Part shown: positions 10,466-19,415 of the stretch, piece by piece
Layout of the letters: the number at the start of each line of letters is the position of its first letter
How positions within the stretch are numbered: position 1 is the first letter of the stretch
Source of the DNA: Segatella oulorum JCM 14966
GTDB lineage: Bacteria > Bacteroidota > Bacteroidia > Bacteroidales > Bacteroidaceae
Direction: 5' to 3'
DNA: 64,000 nucleotides
NCBI RefSeq assembly: GCF_000613785.1
Contig: NZ_BAJQ01000003.1
Span: forward strand, 62,001-126,000
Notes under the pieces: generated by a model
What the model saw: only the letters and a program-made list of their open reading frames with translations
Told to the model about the DNA's origin: nothing
The model's database searches: none
Translations under genes and position numbers: made by a program

Positions 10466-11068
10466 ATGTCATTTACCAAACATTGCAATGAAATTTTTAA
10501 TCGTGTGATTCATGATTATCATGTAAACGACGATATTGATGCACCGATTCAGAACCCGTTTGAGGAAGGAAGCATCGAAAACCGATTGTATTTGAAATGC
10601 TGGATTGACACGGTGCAGTGGCATTTTGAAGACATTATCCGTGATCCTCACATTGACCCTGTTGCAGCATTGGCATTGAAACGCAGGATAGATAAAAGCA
10701 ATCAGGAGCGCACTGACTTGGTGGAACAGATTGATTCTTACTTTAGAACGCGCTATAAAGCGGTGCATGTGCTGGACAATGCCCGATTGAACACCGAAAG
10801 TCCTGCGTGGGCTATTGACCGATTAAGCATTTTAGCGTTGAAAATTTATCACATGAAAGAGGAGACTTTACGAAAGGATGCTACCCCGGAACATGTTGCA
10901 AAATGCGAAGCTAAATTGCAAATTCTGCTCGAACAGCAAAAAGATTTGAGTTTGGCGATTGATCAGTTGTTGGCAGATATTGCTGCAGGAAAAATCTATA
11001 TGAAGGTGTATCGGCAGATGAAAATGTATAATGATGTCGACACCAACCCTGTGCTTTATAAGAAATAG
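10466..11068 (+). CDS. DUF4254 domain-containing protein
   Basis: About 200 residues, soluble, largely alpha-helical by composition, with no signal peptide. It begins MSFTKHCNEIF and has the PAWAIDRLSILALKIYHM stretch and the YRQMKMYNDVDTNP tail that I associate with DUF4254. The family has no known function. In Bacteroidota it usually sits directly upstream of a family 9 glycosyltransferase, as here (53 bp gap), which suggests a role in lipooligosaccharide or surface-glycan assembly. The start at 10466 is chosen because the promoter box overlaps the alternative GTG start. Confidence 0.8.
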   Translation: MSFTKHCNEIFNRVIHDYHVNDDIDAPIQNPFEEGSIENRLYLKCWIDTVQWHFEDIIRDPHIDPVAALALKRRIDKSNQERTDLVEQIDSYFRTRYKAVHVLDNARLNTESPAWAIDRLSILALKIYHMKEETLRKDATPEHVAKCEAKLQILLEQQKDLSLAIDQLLADIAAGKIYMKVYRQMKMYNDVDTNPVLYKK

Positions 11069-11121
11069 TGTTGTAACAGCATTGTAAGCCATCAACCATC
11101 ATGTTTTAATTTTTTCTTTCC

Positions 11122-12189
11122 ATGGAACATCTTTTAATCATACGGTTCTCGGCAATGGGCGATGTTGCAATGACAGTGCCTATTATTTCGGCCTTGGCAA
11201 GGCAGTATCCCAAGCTGCATATCACGGTGTTGAGTAGGCCTTTTGCAGGTGCTTTCTTCAAAGGTTTAGCGCCTAACGTGAGTTTTATGGGTGCCGATTT
11301 GAAGCATGAGTATAAGGGTTTGTTGGGATTGCGCAAGCTTTCGAAACGTCTTCAAGCCAAACAATTCTCGGGAGTGGCTGATTTTCATGATGTGCTTCGG
11401 TCTAAATTGTTGCGCTATCGCTTTTGGTTAAGTGGGGTTCCTGTTGCTTCTATCAACAAACATCGGCATGAACGGCAGCAGCTTACCGCGCGTGAACAGA
11501 AGGTTTTAAAGCCACTTCCTACGTCGTTTGATAACTATGCTGATGTATTAAAGCAGTTGGGTTATCCTATAAAATATGATTTTATGTCGCTGTTTCCGTC
11601 TGAAGGTGGCGACTTTTCGGTGCTGCTTTCGCGCATCGAAGCAAAGGAAGAGGGCGAGCAGTGGATTGGTATTGCTCCTTTTGCGGCACACAAAGGAAAG
11701 ATGTATCCCTGGGAAAAGATGCAGCATGTGATAGAGAAATTGATAGCAGATGATGTACATGTGCGGATATTCTTGTTTGGTGGGGGTGAAGATGAGTTGC
11801 GAAAATTAGATGAATTTGCAGCGCGTGTTCCTGAAGTTACGAATGCTTCGCGCTTGTTAAACGAGTTGAAGGAAGAGCTTATCCTGATGAGTCATTTAGA
11901 TGTTATGGTGAGTATGGATAGCGGTAACATGCACTTTGCTTCGTTAGTGGGCACGCCTGTGGTGAGCATTTGGGGTGCAACCCATCCTTATGCAGGCTTT
12001 ATGGGGTGGCATCAGCGCATGGAAAATGCGGTTCAAATGGATTTATCGTGCCGTCCTTGCAGCATTTTTGGAAACAAACCATGCTTTCGTGGCGATTACG
12101 CGTGTATGAATTTGTTGGATGAAGCGACAATCATTGCACGTGTAAAGGCAGTGATAGAAGAAAGAAAGGTGCATGAAAAAAGCCGTTAA
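11122..12189 (+). CDS. Glycosyltransferase family 9 (heptosyltransferase-like)
   Basis: A 355-residue cytoplasmic GT-B glycosyltransferase of the ADP-heptose:LPS heptosyltransferase superfamily. The N-terminal LLIIRFSAMGDVAMTVPI is the family hallmark with the catalytic Asp in MGD. The C-terminal half has IGIAPFAAHKGKMYPWEKM and the nucleotide-sugar site SMDSGNMHFASLVGTPVVSIWG. A Cys-rich tail (CRPCSIFG, PCFRGDYACM) is also typical. It probably transfers heptose or a related sugar to lipid A core. Second gene of a pair with DUF4254; a tRNA-Gln on the opposite strand follows 35 bp downstream. Confidence 0.87.
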   Translation: MEHLLIIRFSAMGDVAMTVPIISALARQYPKLHITVLSRPFAGAFFKGLAPNVSFMGADLKHEYKGLLGLRKLSKRLQAKQFSGVADFHDVLRSKLLRYRFWLSGVPVASINKHRHERQQLTAREQKVLKPLPTSFDNYADVLKQLGYPIKYDFMSLFPSEGGDFSVLLSRIEAKEEGEQWIGIAPFAAHKGKMYPWEKMQHVIEKLIADDVHVRIFLFGGGEDELRKLDEFAARVPEVTNASRLLNELKEELILMSHLDVMVSMDSGNMHFASLVGTPVVSIWGATHPYAGFMGWHQRMENAVQMDLSCRPCSIFGNKPCFRGDYACMNLLDEATIIARVKAVIEERKVHEKSR

Positions 12190-12224
12190 CCATCGCAGAA
12201 CGACGCTTAACGACTGTTAGAATG

Positions 12225-12295
12225 TTGTCCCAGGCGGACTCGAACCACCGCTGACAGAACCAAAAACTGTAGTGCTACCATTACACCATAGGACA
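12225..12295 (-). tRNA. tRNA-Gln (anticodon TTG), copy 1
   Basis: A 71-nt cloverleaf. Acceptor stem TGTCCTA/TGGGACA with discriminator A, D-arm GGTGTAATGGTAGCA, anticodon loop TTTTGGT (anticodon TTG), T-arm GGTGG-TTCGAGT-CCGCC. The CCA end is not encoded. The 31-39 closing pair of the anticodon stem is T-T, as in some glutamine tRNAs. Identical to the copy at 13346-13416. Confidence 0.95.
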
Positions 12296-12312
12296 AGCAA
12301 TGAAAAGCTTTG

Positions 12313-12344
12313 CAAAGGTAACGCTTTTTTATGCGCTTACCAAA
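12313..12344 (-). promoter_or_regulatory. Promoter for tRNA-Gln copy 1
   Basis: On the minus strand TTTG (12341-12344), a 20-bp spacer and TACCTTTG (12313-12320), ending 17 bp before the mature tRNA 5' end. A clean match to the Bacteroidota consensus. Confidence 0.75.
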
Positions 12345-12380
12345 TATTTGTAAATGTTTCTATAAACGTGATTTTCTCTC

Positions 12381-13133
12381 TTAGCGTGGCGTGTAAACTG
12401 CACGAATAGTGATGCTGGCTTTCTTTTCTTTGTCGGTGGTATTGAAGGTTCCTCCCCAGCTATAATCTTCACTACTGTCAAGACCTACGATTTGAAAAAC
12501 GCCCATAGACGACGATTGTAACGCGCCAACTTTGGCATTACATCCCTCTGCTATGGTCTCAGCTCGCTTGTAAGCGTCGAGACTTGCGTTGTGGAGTAAT
12601 TCCATTTTGAGGTCGTTTAAACGGGTATAGTAGTAGAGCGGATCGTTGCTACTGAAGTTAATTCCGCGGCTATAAAGTGCAGAAATCTTTTGATAAACGC
12701 GCTCTACGGTGTTTAAATCGTGCGAACTAACGGTAATATTCTGCGTAACGCGGTAGCCATTATCAACTTCTATATAGCGTTCTGACTGCGAATCATAGAA
12801 ACTTTTGGTCAGTTTTTCGATGCTAACGCTATTGGTTGTGATGGCCGAATCGGGGATGTTATTGGCGCTGAGATATTGTTTGATGGCGCGACTTGAGTGA
12901 TTAAACTCTTGATAAGCTTCGCCTCGGCTACTCGCTTCGCCGTTAACTGTGATGTTCCAAACGATAAGATCGCTCGTAATTTGCTTTTCGGCCATGCCCG
13001 TAACCTGTATTTTATTTGTGCCTTTTCTGAAGTATTGGAGACCATTGCTCAGTTGATGACAGCACATAATAGCGGCAATACCTGCTACAATTACAATACA
13101 AACTTTGATGATTTCTTTTTGATCGATTTTCAT
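12381..13133 (-). CDS. SIMPL domain (DUF541) membrane-anchored periplasmic protein
   Basis: A 250-residue protein with a single hydrophobic segment at about residues 8-26 and then a SIMPL/BON-like domain. The IQVTGMAEKQITSDLIVWNI start and the repeated Ser/Asn-rich strands, ending SITIRAVYTPR, fit DUF541. The function of these proteins is poorly known; some relatives are linked to oxidative stress or to outer-membrane structures. It lies between two identical tRNA-Gln genes on the same strand. A TAGTTTTG box at 13175-13182 is a plausible promoter 42 bp upstream. Confidence 0.82.
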   Translation of the reverse strand: MKIDQKEIIKVCIVIVAGIAAIMCCHQLSNGLQYFRKGTNKIQVTGMAEKQITSDLIVWNITVNGEASSRGEAYQEFNHSSRAIKQYLSANNIPDSAITTNSVSIEKLTKSFYDSQSERYIEVDNGYRVTQNITVSSHDLNTVERVYQKISALYSRGINFSSNDPLYYYTRLNDLKMELLHNASLDAYKRAETIAEGCNAKVGALQSSSMGVFQIVGLDSSEDYSWGGTFNTTDKEKKASITIRAVYTPR

Positions 13134-13174
13134 TTTTGATATGAATGAGGGGTTATACGATGGATTATATGGAG

Positions 13175-13182
13175 CAAAACTA
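13175..13182 (-). promoter_or_regulatory. Possible -7 box for the SIMPL gene
   Basis: TAGTTTTG on the minus strand matches TAnnTTTG. No TTTG is seen at the usual upstream distance. Confidence 0.4.
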
Positions 13183-13345
13183 AAGAAAATTAAAGAATAA
13201 TAGGATAAGATGGTTTGTATTTTTTATATTATTTAGTGCTCGTTTCACTTTATTATGGGAGATGAAGCGCTATGAAATGGGTAATGAATGATACGAAAAA
13301 TGCCTTGAAAGCATTTCACTTTCAAGGCAAATCTCTAAATGAACG

Positions 13346-13416
13346 TTGTCCCAGGCGGACTCGAACCACCGCTGACAGAACCAAAAACTGTAGTGCTACC
13401 ATTACACCATAGGACA
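13346..13416 (-). tRNA. tRNA-Gln (anticodon TTG), copy 2
   Basis: Same 71-nt sequence as 12225-12295, with anticodon loop TTTTGGT and acceptor stem TGTCCTA/TGGGACA. It has its own promoter, so the two copies are separate transcription units around the SIMPL gene. Confidence 0.95.
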
Positions 13417-13449
13417 AAACGATGAGTGAATTCAAGACGAATTCGGCTG

Positions 13450-13481
13450 CGAAGGTAATAGTTTTTTTAGCTACTACCAAA
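13450..13481 (-). promoter_or_regulatory. Promoter for tRNA-Gln copy 2
   Basis: TTTG (13478-13481), 20-bp spacer, TACCTTCG (13450-13457) on the minus strand. One mismatch in the -7 box, with the same geometry as copy 1. Confidence 0.6.
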
Positions 13482-13492
13482 TTTTTTTGCGA

Positions 13493-14794
13493 TTACTTAA
13501 CGCTTAACAGATAATAATTTTTCTTGCCACGCTGCACCAATAAGTACTTACCATCGATGAGATCATCGGCAGAAATAATGCGGTCGAAGGCCTCAAGTTT
13601 CTCTTTATTCAAGCTCACGCCACCGCCTTTAACGAGCTTTCTCATTTCACTTTTGCTGGGAAAGATGTCCATTCCGTCTTGATTGAGGAGGTCAATGGCC
13701 GGCAATCCCAACTGGTTGCGGTCGATTTCATAATGGGGCACGTCTTTAAAGACATCGTTAAGGGTGGCTTCATCGAGCTGTTCGAGGCTCTCTTTTGTTG
13801 CTTTTCCGAAGAGAATGTTGCTGGCAGTAATGGCCATTTCAAGGTCTTCTTTGGAATGAACCAGGGTGGTTACTTCCTCAGCTAAGCGCTTTTGCAGCAC
13901 TCTTCTGCCGGGATCTTGTGCGTGTTCTGCTACCAAAGCATCGATTGTTGCTTTGTCAAGATCGGTAAATATCTTGATATAACGTTCGGCATCGCTATCA
14001 CTAACGTTGAGCCAGAATTGGTAAAAGGCGTAGGGAGTGGTGCGGTTTCTGTCCAACCAAATATTGCCTTGCTCGGTTTTTCCAAACTTTTTGCCATCTG
14101 CTTTGGTAATTAATGGACAGGTAAGGCAATAGGCTTCGGCATCATTTCCTAAGGTTCTGCGGATTAATTCAGTACCCGTTGTCATGTTACCCCACTGGTC
14201 ATTACCCCCTAATTGCAGCCTAACTCCGTAGTGTTGGTATTGATAAAGGAAGTCATATCCTTGTAAAAGTTGGTAGGTAAATTCAGTGAATGACAAGCCA
14301 TCTCGTGCCTCTCCATTGAGTCGTTTCTGCACAGATTCTTTCGCCATCATGTAGTTAACGGTGATGTGTTTGCCCACTTCTCGGGCGAAATCGAGGAAAG
14401 AAAAGTCCTTCATCCAGTCGTAATTATTGACCATTTCAGCCTTATTTGGCTCTTCACTATCAAAGGAAAGGAACTTCGATACCTGCTTCTTTATGGCCTC
14501 TTGGTTATGATAAAGCGTGGCAGAATCGAGCAAATTGCGCTCCTGATTCTTGCCGGATGGGTCGCCAATCATGCCCGTAGCGCCACCAATAAGCAAATAG
14601 GGTTTGTGACCACAACGCTGCAAATGGCGCAACATCATGATGCCACAAAGGTGGCCAATGTGTAGTGAATCGGCAGTAGGATCGGTGCCTAAATAAGCTG
14701 AAACCCTATTCTTTTGTAGGTATTCTTCTGTGCCTGGCATGATTTGTGCAAGCATTCCACGCCATTTTAACTCTTCAACAAAATTCTTTATCAT
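13493..14794 (-). CDS. tyrS: Tyrosyl-tRNA synthetase
   Basis: A class I aminoacyl-tRNA synthetase of 433 residues that charges tRNA-Tyr. The HIGH motif is at residues 45-48 (SLHIGHL) and the KMSKS equivalent is KFGKTEQGN near residue 232. LGGNDQWGN is the tyrosine/ATP-binding QW region, and the C-terminus carries an S4-like RNA-binding domain ([17 protein letters not shown]). Complete. Last gene of a same-strand housekeeping series running from metK, with yidD 89 bp upstream; the second tRNA-Gln promoter lies just past its stop. Confidence 0.97.
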   Translation of the reverse strand: MIKNFVEELKWRGMLAQIMPGTEEYLQKNRVSAYLGTDPTADSLHIGHLCGIMMLRHLQRCGHKPYLLIGGATGMIGDPSGKNQERNLLDSATLYHNQEAIKKQVSKFLSFDSEEPNKAEMVNNYDWMKDFSFLDFAREVGKHITVNYMMAKESVQKRLNGEARDGLSFTEFTYQLLQGYDFLYQYQHYGVRLQLGGNDQWGNMTTGTELIRRTLGNDAEAYCLTCPLITKADGKKFGKTEQGNIWLDRNRTTPYAFYQFWLNVSDSDAERYIKIFTDLDKATIDALVAEHAQDPGRRVLQKRLAEEVTTLVHSKEDLEMAITASNILFGKATKESLEQLDEATLNDVFKDVPHYEIDRNQLGLPAIDLLNQDGMDIFPSKSEMRKLVKGGGVSLNKEKLEAFDRIISADDLIDGKYLLVQRGKKNYYLLSVK

Positions 14795-14883
14795 AGTGCT
14801 TTATTTCTTTATGGTGTGGCAAATCGCCGATAGTCGATGCCACATGGGTTATGTTTCTGTTGTCTATTTGCAGTGAAAATGGA

Positions 14884-15135
14884 TTAAGGAACGGGGTCAT
14901 AGCCGCTTCCTCCCCAAGGATTACATCTGAGAATGCGCCATATAGCCAATGCCAATCCCTTGAAAGGACCATGTTTAAGCAGTGCTTGTCGGGCGTATTC
15001 AGAACACGAAGGCGTAAATCTACACGATGGAGGTGTGAGGGGTGAGATGCAATATTGATAGAAAAGGATGGGTAGAAGCAATATCTTTACCAATATTTGC
15101 GTGATGAAGTGGGCTATGATTCGGATTACTTTCAT
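14884..15135 (-). CDS. yidD: Membrane protein insertion efficiency factor YidD
   Basis: An 83-residue protein with one N-terminal hydrophobic helix and the diagnostic [11 protein letters not shown] and [16 protein letters not shown] motifs. YidD assists YidC-dependent insertion of inner-membrane proteins. Its start overlaps the rnpA stop by 4 bp, a linkage kept in many bacteria. Confidence 0.95.
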   Translation of the reverse strand: MKVIRIIAHFITQILVKILLLPILFYQYCISPLTPPSCRFTPSCSEYARQALLKHGPFKGLALAIWRILRCNPWGGSGYDPVP

Positions 15136-15542
15136 AGCTTTTCACTTATTCGTTGTAACAAATTTTTCACTTTTTCGGCCACCTCTTTCGTGGGATATAG
15201 TGCAGCATCAAGCCATACAAAGGCCATAAGGATGCTTTTATTATCGGGTACTTGCGCCGTAAGTAGGTGACGATTGCAGCGATAAGCTTCTCTCATTTGC
15301 CGTTTCACTCGGTTGCGTTTCACGGCCCTTTTGAAGCATTTTTTCGGCACACTCATCAGCACTTGCGCCTTTGGAATTTCATCATCACCCCCTTCTTGCG
15401 TCTCAAAACGATAGATCACACGGATGGGATAGGCCGACATCGCATGGCTTTCTCTGCCATTAAAGAGCCTATCCATGAGCTTTTTACTGCAAATGCGCTC
15501 TTGTTTTGGGAAACTGTTCGAGGGCTTTTCGACCATCGTCAA
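15132..15542 (-). CDS. rnpA: Ribonuclease P protein component
   Basis: The protein subunit of RNase P, which with the RNA subunit matures the 5' ends of tRNAs. 136 residues with the signature [18 protein letters not shown], the RNA-binding arginine-rich helix, near residue 75. The N-terminus has the expected SKKLMDRLF segment. Overlaps yidD by 4 bp and follows hemD by 17 bp. rpmH, often its neighbour elsewhere, is absent, as is usual in Bacteroidales. Confidence 0.95.
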   Translation of the reverse strand: MTMVEKPSNSFPKQERICSKKLMDRLFNGRESHAMSAYPIRVIYRFETQEGGDDEIPKAQVLMSVPKKCFKRAVKRNRVKRQMREAYRCNRHLLTAQVPDNKSILMAFVWLDAALYPTKEVAEKVKNLLQRISEKL

Positions 15543-15559
15543 TTCCTTTTCAGGAAGTT

Positions 15560-16306
15560 TTAGGGTTGATTTTCGAGATAATTTTTCAGTGCAGCAGTCA
15601 TCGAAGGATGCTCTTTCGAGGGTGCAACCAAATCAATTCTCAAGCCTTGTGCTTCCACTTCTTTGGCTGTTGCAGGCCCAAATGCAGCAATTTTAATATC
15701 ACCTTGCTTGAAATCGGGGAAGTTTTGTTTGAGTGCTTTTACGCCTGTTGGGCTGAAAAACACCACCATATCATAATCGAATTTCTTTTTTTCGGTTTCC
15801 GAAAAGTCGTTGCTTACAGTGCTATACATCACACATTCATCGTGTTTCAGCTTCTTTGCATCGAGCAAATTCTTAATATCATCGTTGTGAACACTGCTTT
15901 GTGGCACCAAATAGCGTTCTTGTTTATGCTTTTGCATCAAAGGAATCAAGCCCTCAATCTTTCCACTTGTGCCGAAGAAGACTTTGCGTTTGCGATATTG
16001 AACATATTTTTGAATGTATAAAGCAATCGTCTCTATCAGGCAAAAATATTTCATGTCCTCAGGAATTGTGATGCGCATTTCCTTCGCAAGTTTGAAGTAA
16101 TTGTCGATAGCATGGCGCGAAGTGAAGACAACAGCCGTATAATTTAAGAGATTAATCTTTTGCTGTTTGAATTCTTTTGTAGTGATACCTTCAACCTTAA
16201 AGAATGGGCGAAACACCATTTCTATATTATGTTCTTTTGCGATGTCATAATAAGGTGATTTATCGCTTGCAGGCTTTGGCTGAGAAACCAGTATCTTTTT
16301 AATCAT
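15560..16306 (-). CDS. hemD: Uroporphyrinogen-III synthase
   Basis: A 248-residue cytoplasmic enzyme that cyclises hydroxymethylbilane with inversion of ring D in tetrapyrrole synthesis. HemD sequences are weakly conserved. Supporting features are the starting ILVSQPKP, the NYTAVVFTSRHAIDNYF motif, and the C-terminal MVVFFSPTGVKAL followed by AAFGPATAKEVEAQGL. It sits 7 bp from the DUF4271 gene and 17 bp from rnpA in the order usual for Bacteroidales, which supports the call. Confidence 0.88.
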   Translation of the reverse strand: MIKKILVSQPKPASDKSPYYDIAKEHNIEMVFRPFFKVEGITTKEFKQQKINLLNYTAVVFTSRHAIDNYFKLAKEMRITIPEDMKYFCLIETIALYIQKYVQYRKRKVFFGTSGKIEGLIPLMQKHKQERYLVPQSSVHNDDIKNLLDAKKLKHDECVMYSTVSNDFSETEKKKFDYDMVVFFSPTGVKALKQNFPDFKQGDIKIAAFGPATAKEVEAQGLRIDLVAPSKEHPSMTAALKNYLENQP

Positions 16307-16313
16307 CGATGTC

Positions 16314-17333
16314 TTAAAAATTTATTTTCAAAAAACTACTTATCATCACCAAAAATCCCCATAATCCTATGAGAGGCATGGTTTCAAGGGCACAAAAGTA
16401 CAAAATATTTTGCAGAAAATTACCATTCTGTTTGAAAAAGATGAGGTAGGTCTTGTAGAATGATAGCAATTTGCCTAATGCAATTATGGATAGCGTATAG
16501 GACATGGCATATTCTAATTGGAAATCAAAATAAGTGACCAATAGAATGGCAGGATAAATGAGAAGTCCTTCAACCGATGTGAGAACGAGATAGGATTTCA
16601 GCCATTGTTGATTTTTTTTCTTATCAAAAAAGGTTGCATTTACCAAGCTATAAAGTGGTATTTTCAGGATGAAATAGGCGAAGATGACTGCTGCAAAACC
16701 GCCAATTACTTGATATTGTTCAACGATAAACGTGTCGCTTACGGTTGCTTTTATATAGAGGAAATAGAGCAAAGCCAGTTGCAGACTCGTTTGAAGCATC
16801 AGGAAAAACTGCAAACGCAATTCGCTTGCCGTCTCGGATATTTCGGTTGTTCCGGCACGTTGAATATGAAAAAAATTCTTTGTTTGCCGTGTAATAAAGT
16901 CTTTTGAGCGGGTGAATGCAATGGCTCCAAGCATAAAACAACCGATTAAAATGCTTGTCACGACATTGTCACCCGCCAGCGTATAGGGTATGGGATCGCC
17001 CGCAAAGCCAATTCTTCCACCCGGTTGTTCGGGGTGAAAGAGGGGCGATTGCGAGAAAAACGACTCCTTATAGTATTTCGGGAGTGTCACATCGCGCCAG
17101 CTTTTCCCGGGCGATTGTCCGGGCAGGTGCAGGGTATCGGGGCGGTTGCTCCAGGTGATTTCCGAAGGTTTAATCTGTGCCTGAATGGCAGAATCTTGCT
17201 GTTCGGGCGTGGCATCCTTCGGCAATTTGCTCAAAACCTGTGCAGGTGTCAACGGTTGTTGTGCCTTGATCACTTGCTGAAGGGCGTCAATGCCGGCTTC
17301 GTTTCGTGCAATGGAGTCCTCTATTTGCCTCAT
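16314..17333 (-). CDS. DUF4271 domain membrane protein
   Basis: A 339-residue protein. The N-terminal 100 residues are soluble and low in complexity, rich in Gln, Ser and Pro. The rest has about six hydrophobic spans (roughly residues 130-150, 188-210, 220-245, 255-280, 285-300, 310-335) and matches DUF4271 as I know it. Its function is unknown. It is nearly always found between metK and hemD in Bacteroidales, as here. Confidence 0.8.
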   Translation of the reverse strand: MRQIEDSIARNEAGIDALQQVIKAQQPLTPAQVLSKLPKDATPEQQDSAIQAQIKPSEITWSNRPDTLHLPGQSPGKSWRDVTLPKYYKESFFSQSPLFHPEQPGGRIGFAGDPIPYTLAGDNVVTSILIGCFMLGAIAFTRSKDFITRQTKNFFHIQRAGTTEISETASELRLQFFLMLQTSLQLALLYFLYIKATVSDTFIVEQYQVIGGFAAVIFAYFILKIPLYSLVNATFFDKKKNQQWLKSYLVLTSVEGLLIYPAILLVTYFDFQLEYAMSYTLSIIALGKLLSFYKTYLIFFKQNGNFLQNILYFCALETMPLIGLWGFLVMISSFLKINF

Positions 17334-17388
17334 TTTGTGGTACGACAGGGTGGATAGTCGTTCCCATCCACCCTGCTCTTGTGTTGAA

Positions 17389-18645
17389 TTATAGTTTAAA
17401 TACTTTCTTAATTTGGTCTACAAGGTCGAGCTTTTCCCAAGTAAACAATTCCACATCGAGCGTCTTTGTTTCGTGATAACGACTGGTGAAAGTTTTCTTT
17501 ACCACTTTGTTTTCGCGTCCCATGTGGCCGTATGCTGCCGTCTCTACATACATCGGTTGGCGCAATTTCAGGTTGCGTTCGATGGCTTTTGGGGTGAGAT
17601 TGAACATCGATTTAATCTTGTTGGCAATCTCACCATCCGTCATATTGACGTGACTTCTGCCGTAGGTGTTGACATAAACACTCACAGGTTGCGCCTCGCC
17701 AATGGCATAAGCCAGTTGCAAAAGCATCTCATCGGCCACACCAGCTGCTACCATATTCTTGGCAATGTGGCGTGCAGCGTAGGCCGCAGAGCGGTCGACT
17801 TTCGATGGATCTTTACCCGAAAAGGCACCACCACCATGTGCACCTTTGCCGCCATAGGTATCAACAATAATCTTTCTTCCTGTCAAACCCGTGTCGCCAT
17901 GAGGCCCACCAATGACAAATTTTCCTGTCGGATTCACGTGATAGACGATGTCATCGTTGAAGAGTCGCAGCACCTTTTCGCTGAGTTTAGCCTTTGTTCG
18001 TGGAATGAGCGTGTTGATGACATCGGCTTTTATCTGTGCCAACATCGCTTCATCATCCTTTGAAAATTCATCATGTTGGGTGCTAATCACGATGTCGGTG
18101 ATGCGAACGGGTTCGTTGTTGTCGTTGTATTCAATCGTCACCTGACTCTTACTGTCGGGGCGCAGATAGGTCATTTGTCGGCCTTCTTTGCGAATTTCAG
18201 CCAAGGTGCTCATCAAAACATGTGCCAATTCTAATGAAACAGGCATATAGTTGTCTGTCTCATTGGACGCATATCCGAACATCATTCCTTGGTCGCCGGC
18301 ACCTTGTTGCTCGTCTTCTTCACGGCTAACACCACGGTTGATGTCGTCGCTTTGCTCGTGAATGGCGGTGAGAATGCCACACGAATTGCCATCAAACTGA
18401 TATTCGGCCTTTGTATATCCAATCTTTTTGATGGTTTCTCGGGCTATTGTTTGCAGGTCGATGTACTCTTGTGAGCGCACTTCTCCCATGATAATCACTT
18501 GCCCGGTGGTGCAGAAAGTCTCTACCGCGCAATGGGCGTTTGCATCATAAGCCAGGAACTGGTCTAAGATAGCGTCTGAGATTTGGTCAGAAACTTTGTC
18601 GGGATGTCCTTCGGAAACCGACTCGGATGAAAATAAATAACTCAT
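17389..18645 (-). CDS. metK: S-adenosylmethionine synthetase
   Basis: A complete 418-residue methionine adenosyltransferase making SAM from methionine and ATP. The GHPDK ATP-binding motif is at residues 13-17, [10 protein letters not shown] is the substrate loop region, and the phosphate-binding [19 protein letters not shown] is intact. First gene of the metK-DUF4271-hemD-rnpA-yidD-tyrS series. The promoter at 18788-18819 gives a leader of about 135 nt that contains a possible SAM-II-like riboswitch. Confidence 0.98.
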   Translation of the reverse strand: MSYLFSSESVSEGHPDKVSDQISDAILDQFLAYDANAHCAVETFCTTGQVIIMGEVRSQEYIDLQTIARETIKKIGYTKAEYQFDGNSCGILTAIHEQSDDINRGVSREEDEQQGAGDQGMMFGYASNETDNYMPVSLELAHVLMSTLAEIRKEGRQMTYLRPDSKSQVTIEYNDNNEPVRITDIVISTQHDEFSKDDEAMLAQIKADVINTLIPRTKAKLSEKVLRLFNDDIVYHVNPTGKFVIGGPHGDTGLTGRKIIVDTYGGKGAHGGGAFSGKDPSKVDRSAAYAARHIAKNMVAAGVADEMLLQLAYAIGEAQPVSVYVNTYGRSHVNMTDGEIANKIKSMFNLTPKAIERNLKLRQPMYVETAAYGHMGRENKVVKKTFTSRYHETKTLDVELFTWEKLDLVDQIKKVFKL

Positions 18646-18708
18646 TTTTCCATTACTTTTTAAACGTGGAAAAACGCTTGTTAACCGTAAAATCTAAAGG
18701 GGGATTTT

Positions 18709-18759
18709 GCAGTTTTAGCATTTTTTTATGTGGTTGCAAGCAGCCAAATTTTTCCACAA
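18709..18759 (-). promoter_or_regulatory. Possible SAM-II-like riboswitch in the metK leader
   Basis: Read on the minus strand, a TGTGG/CCACA stem encloses a loop with ATTTGG and CTGCTTGCAA, followed by CATAAAAAAATGCTAAAAC. The order AUUU, UUGCA, P1 3' strand, AUAAA, GCUAAAA resembles the SAM-II (SAM_alpha) pseudoknot, and its position in front of metK fits SAM feedback. I could not confirm the second pseudoknot helix by eye, so this remains a proposal. Confidence 0.45.
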
Positions 18760-18787
18760 TAGTTATACAATCTTATTATTATCGCTG

Positions 18788-18819
18788 CAAAGTTACGAAC
18801 AAATTCCTACATGCCCAAA
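18788..18819 (-). promoter_or_regulatory. metK operon promoter
   Basis: Minus strand TTTG (18816-18819), 20-bp spacer, TAACTTTG (18788-18795): a full match to the Bacteroidota promoter. Transcription would start near 18782, well upstream of metK. Confidence 0.75.
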
Positions 18820-18899
18820 TATTTAACTTTTGTTTCTTGGGCGACAGAACGATGAAACTTGGGGCGCAGTGGCCATTTTTTAGTGGGTGGTTGAGCAGT

Positions 18900-19361
18900 T
18901 AGTTGCATTTTTATTTTGTAAAGATTGTGTACCAAAAAGAGGGCTATCGAAAAAGATTGAAATAGAAAAGGGCATGCTAAAAAACAGTTGTTTTTTGGTG
19001 TTTTGTGTGGGTTTGTTTCGTTATTCCTATTGCATGATGGTGTAAAAGCTATTGTTTTCGAGCAAAAAAGCTATTGTTTTTTGCGGCAAAAAGAATGGAT
19101 TTTGAGGCTTTTTTGCACTAAAAATGTAGGCATATAAACTCATTTTGGCCTATTTTTGAGCAAGAAACTTCTGATAAAAGCAGGCTCGATGCTTAACAAC
19201 TTGATTATAAGAGGTTTATTAAAAGGTTCTGTTTTTGGCGTAAATGCAATGAAAGGTTTTAAAGTTTTAAATGGAGAAGTTATGAAGATGCGTTTGTAAA
19301 AGAATATCATAACGATAAAAATGAGATGCGAAAAAAGGCAAAATAAAAAGCGAAAGAAAGC
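18900..19361 (+). repeat. Divergent intergenic region with 22-bp-phased repeat array, locus 3
   Basis: Gene-free DNA between metK and the CoA-transferase. Two nearly identical units, aaaagctattgtttt, start at 19044 and 19066, exactly 22 bp apart. Less regular units follow at 19088, about 19110 and 19132, with attttg cores at 19099 and 19142. Flanking DNA is A/T-run rich. No gene seen. Confidence 0.6.
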
Positions 19362-19391
19362 TTGTTGTTTTTAAAATAAATGGTATCTTTG
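19362..19391 (+). promoter_or_regulatory. Promoter for the acyl-CoA hydrolase/transferase gene
   Basis: TTG (19362-19364), 19-bp spacer, TATCTTTG (19384-19391). The box lies inside the longest open frame, so translation must start downstream, at 19416. Confidence 0.7.
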
Positions 19392-19415
19392 TTGCAAATC
19401 AACCTAAGCAAAGTG

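Noticed and set aside
17935-17950. Third parS-like site (ttcacgtga) within metK
   Set aside because: Only the 9-bp core matches and it lies in coding sequence; other CACGTG occurrences (for example 12137, 20520, 49021) are even weaker.
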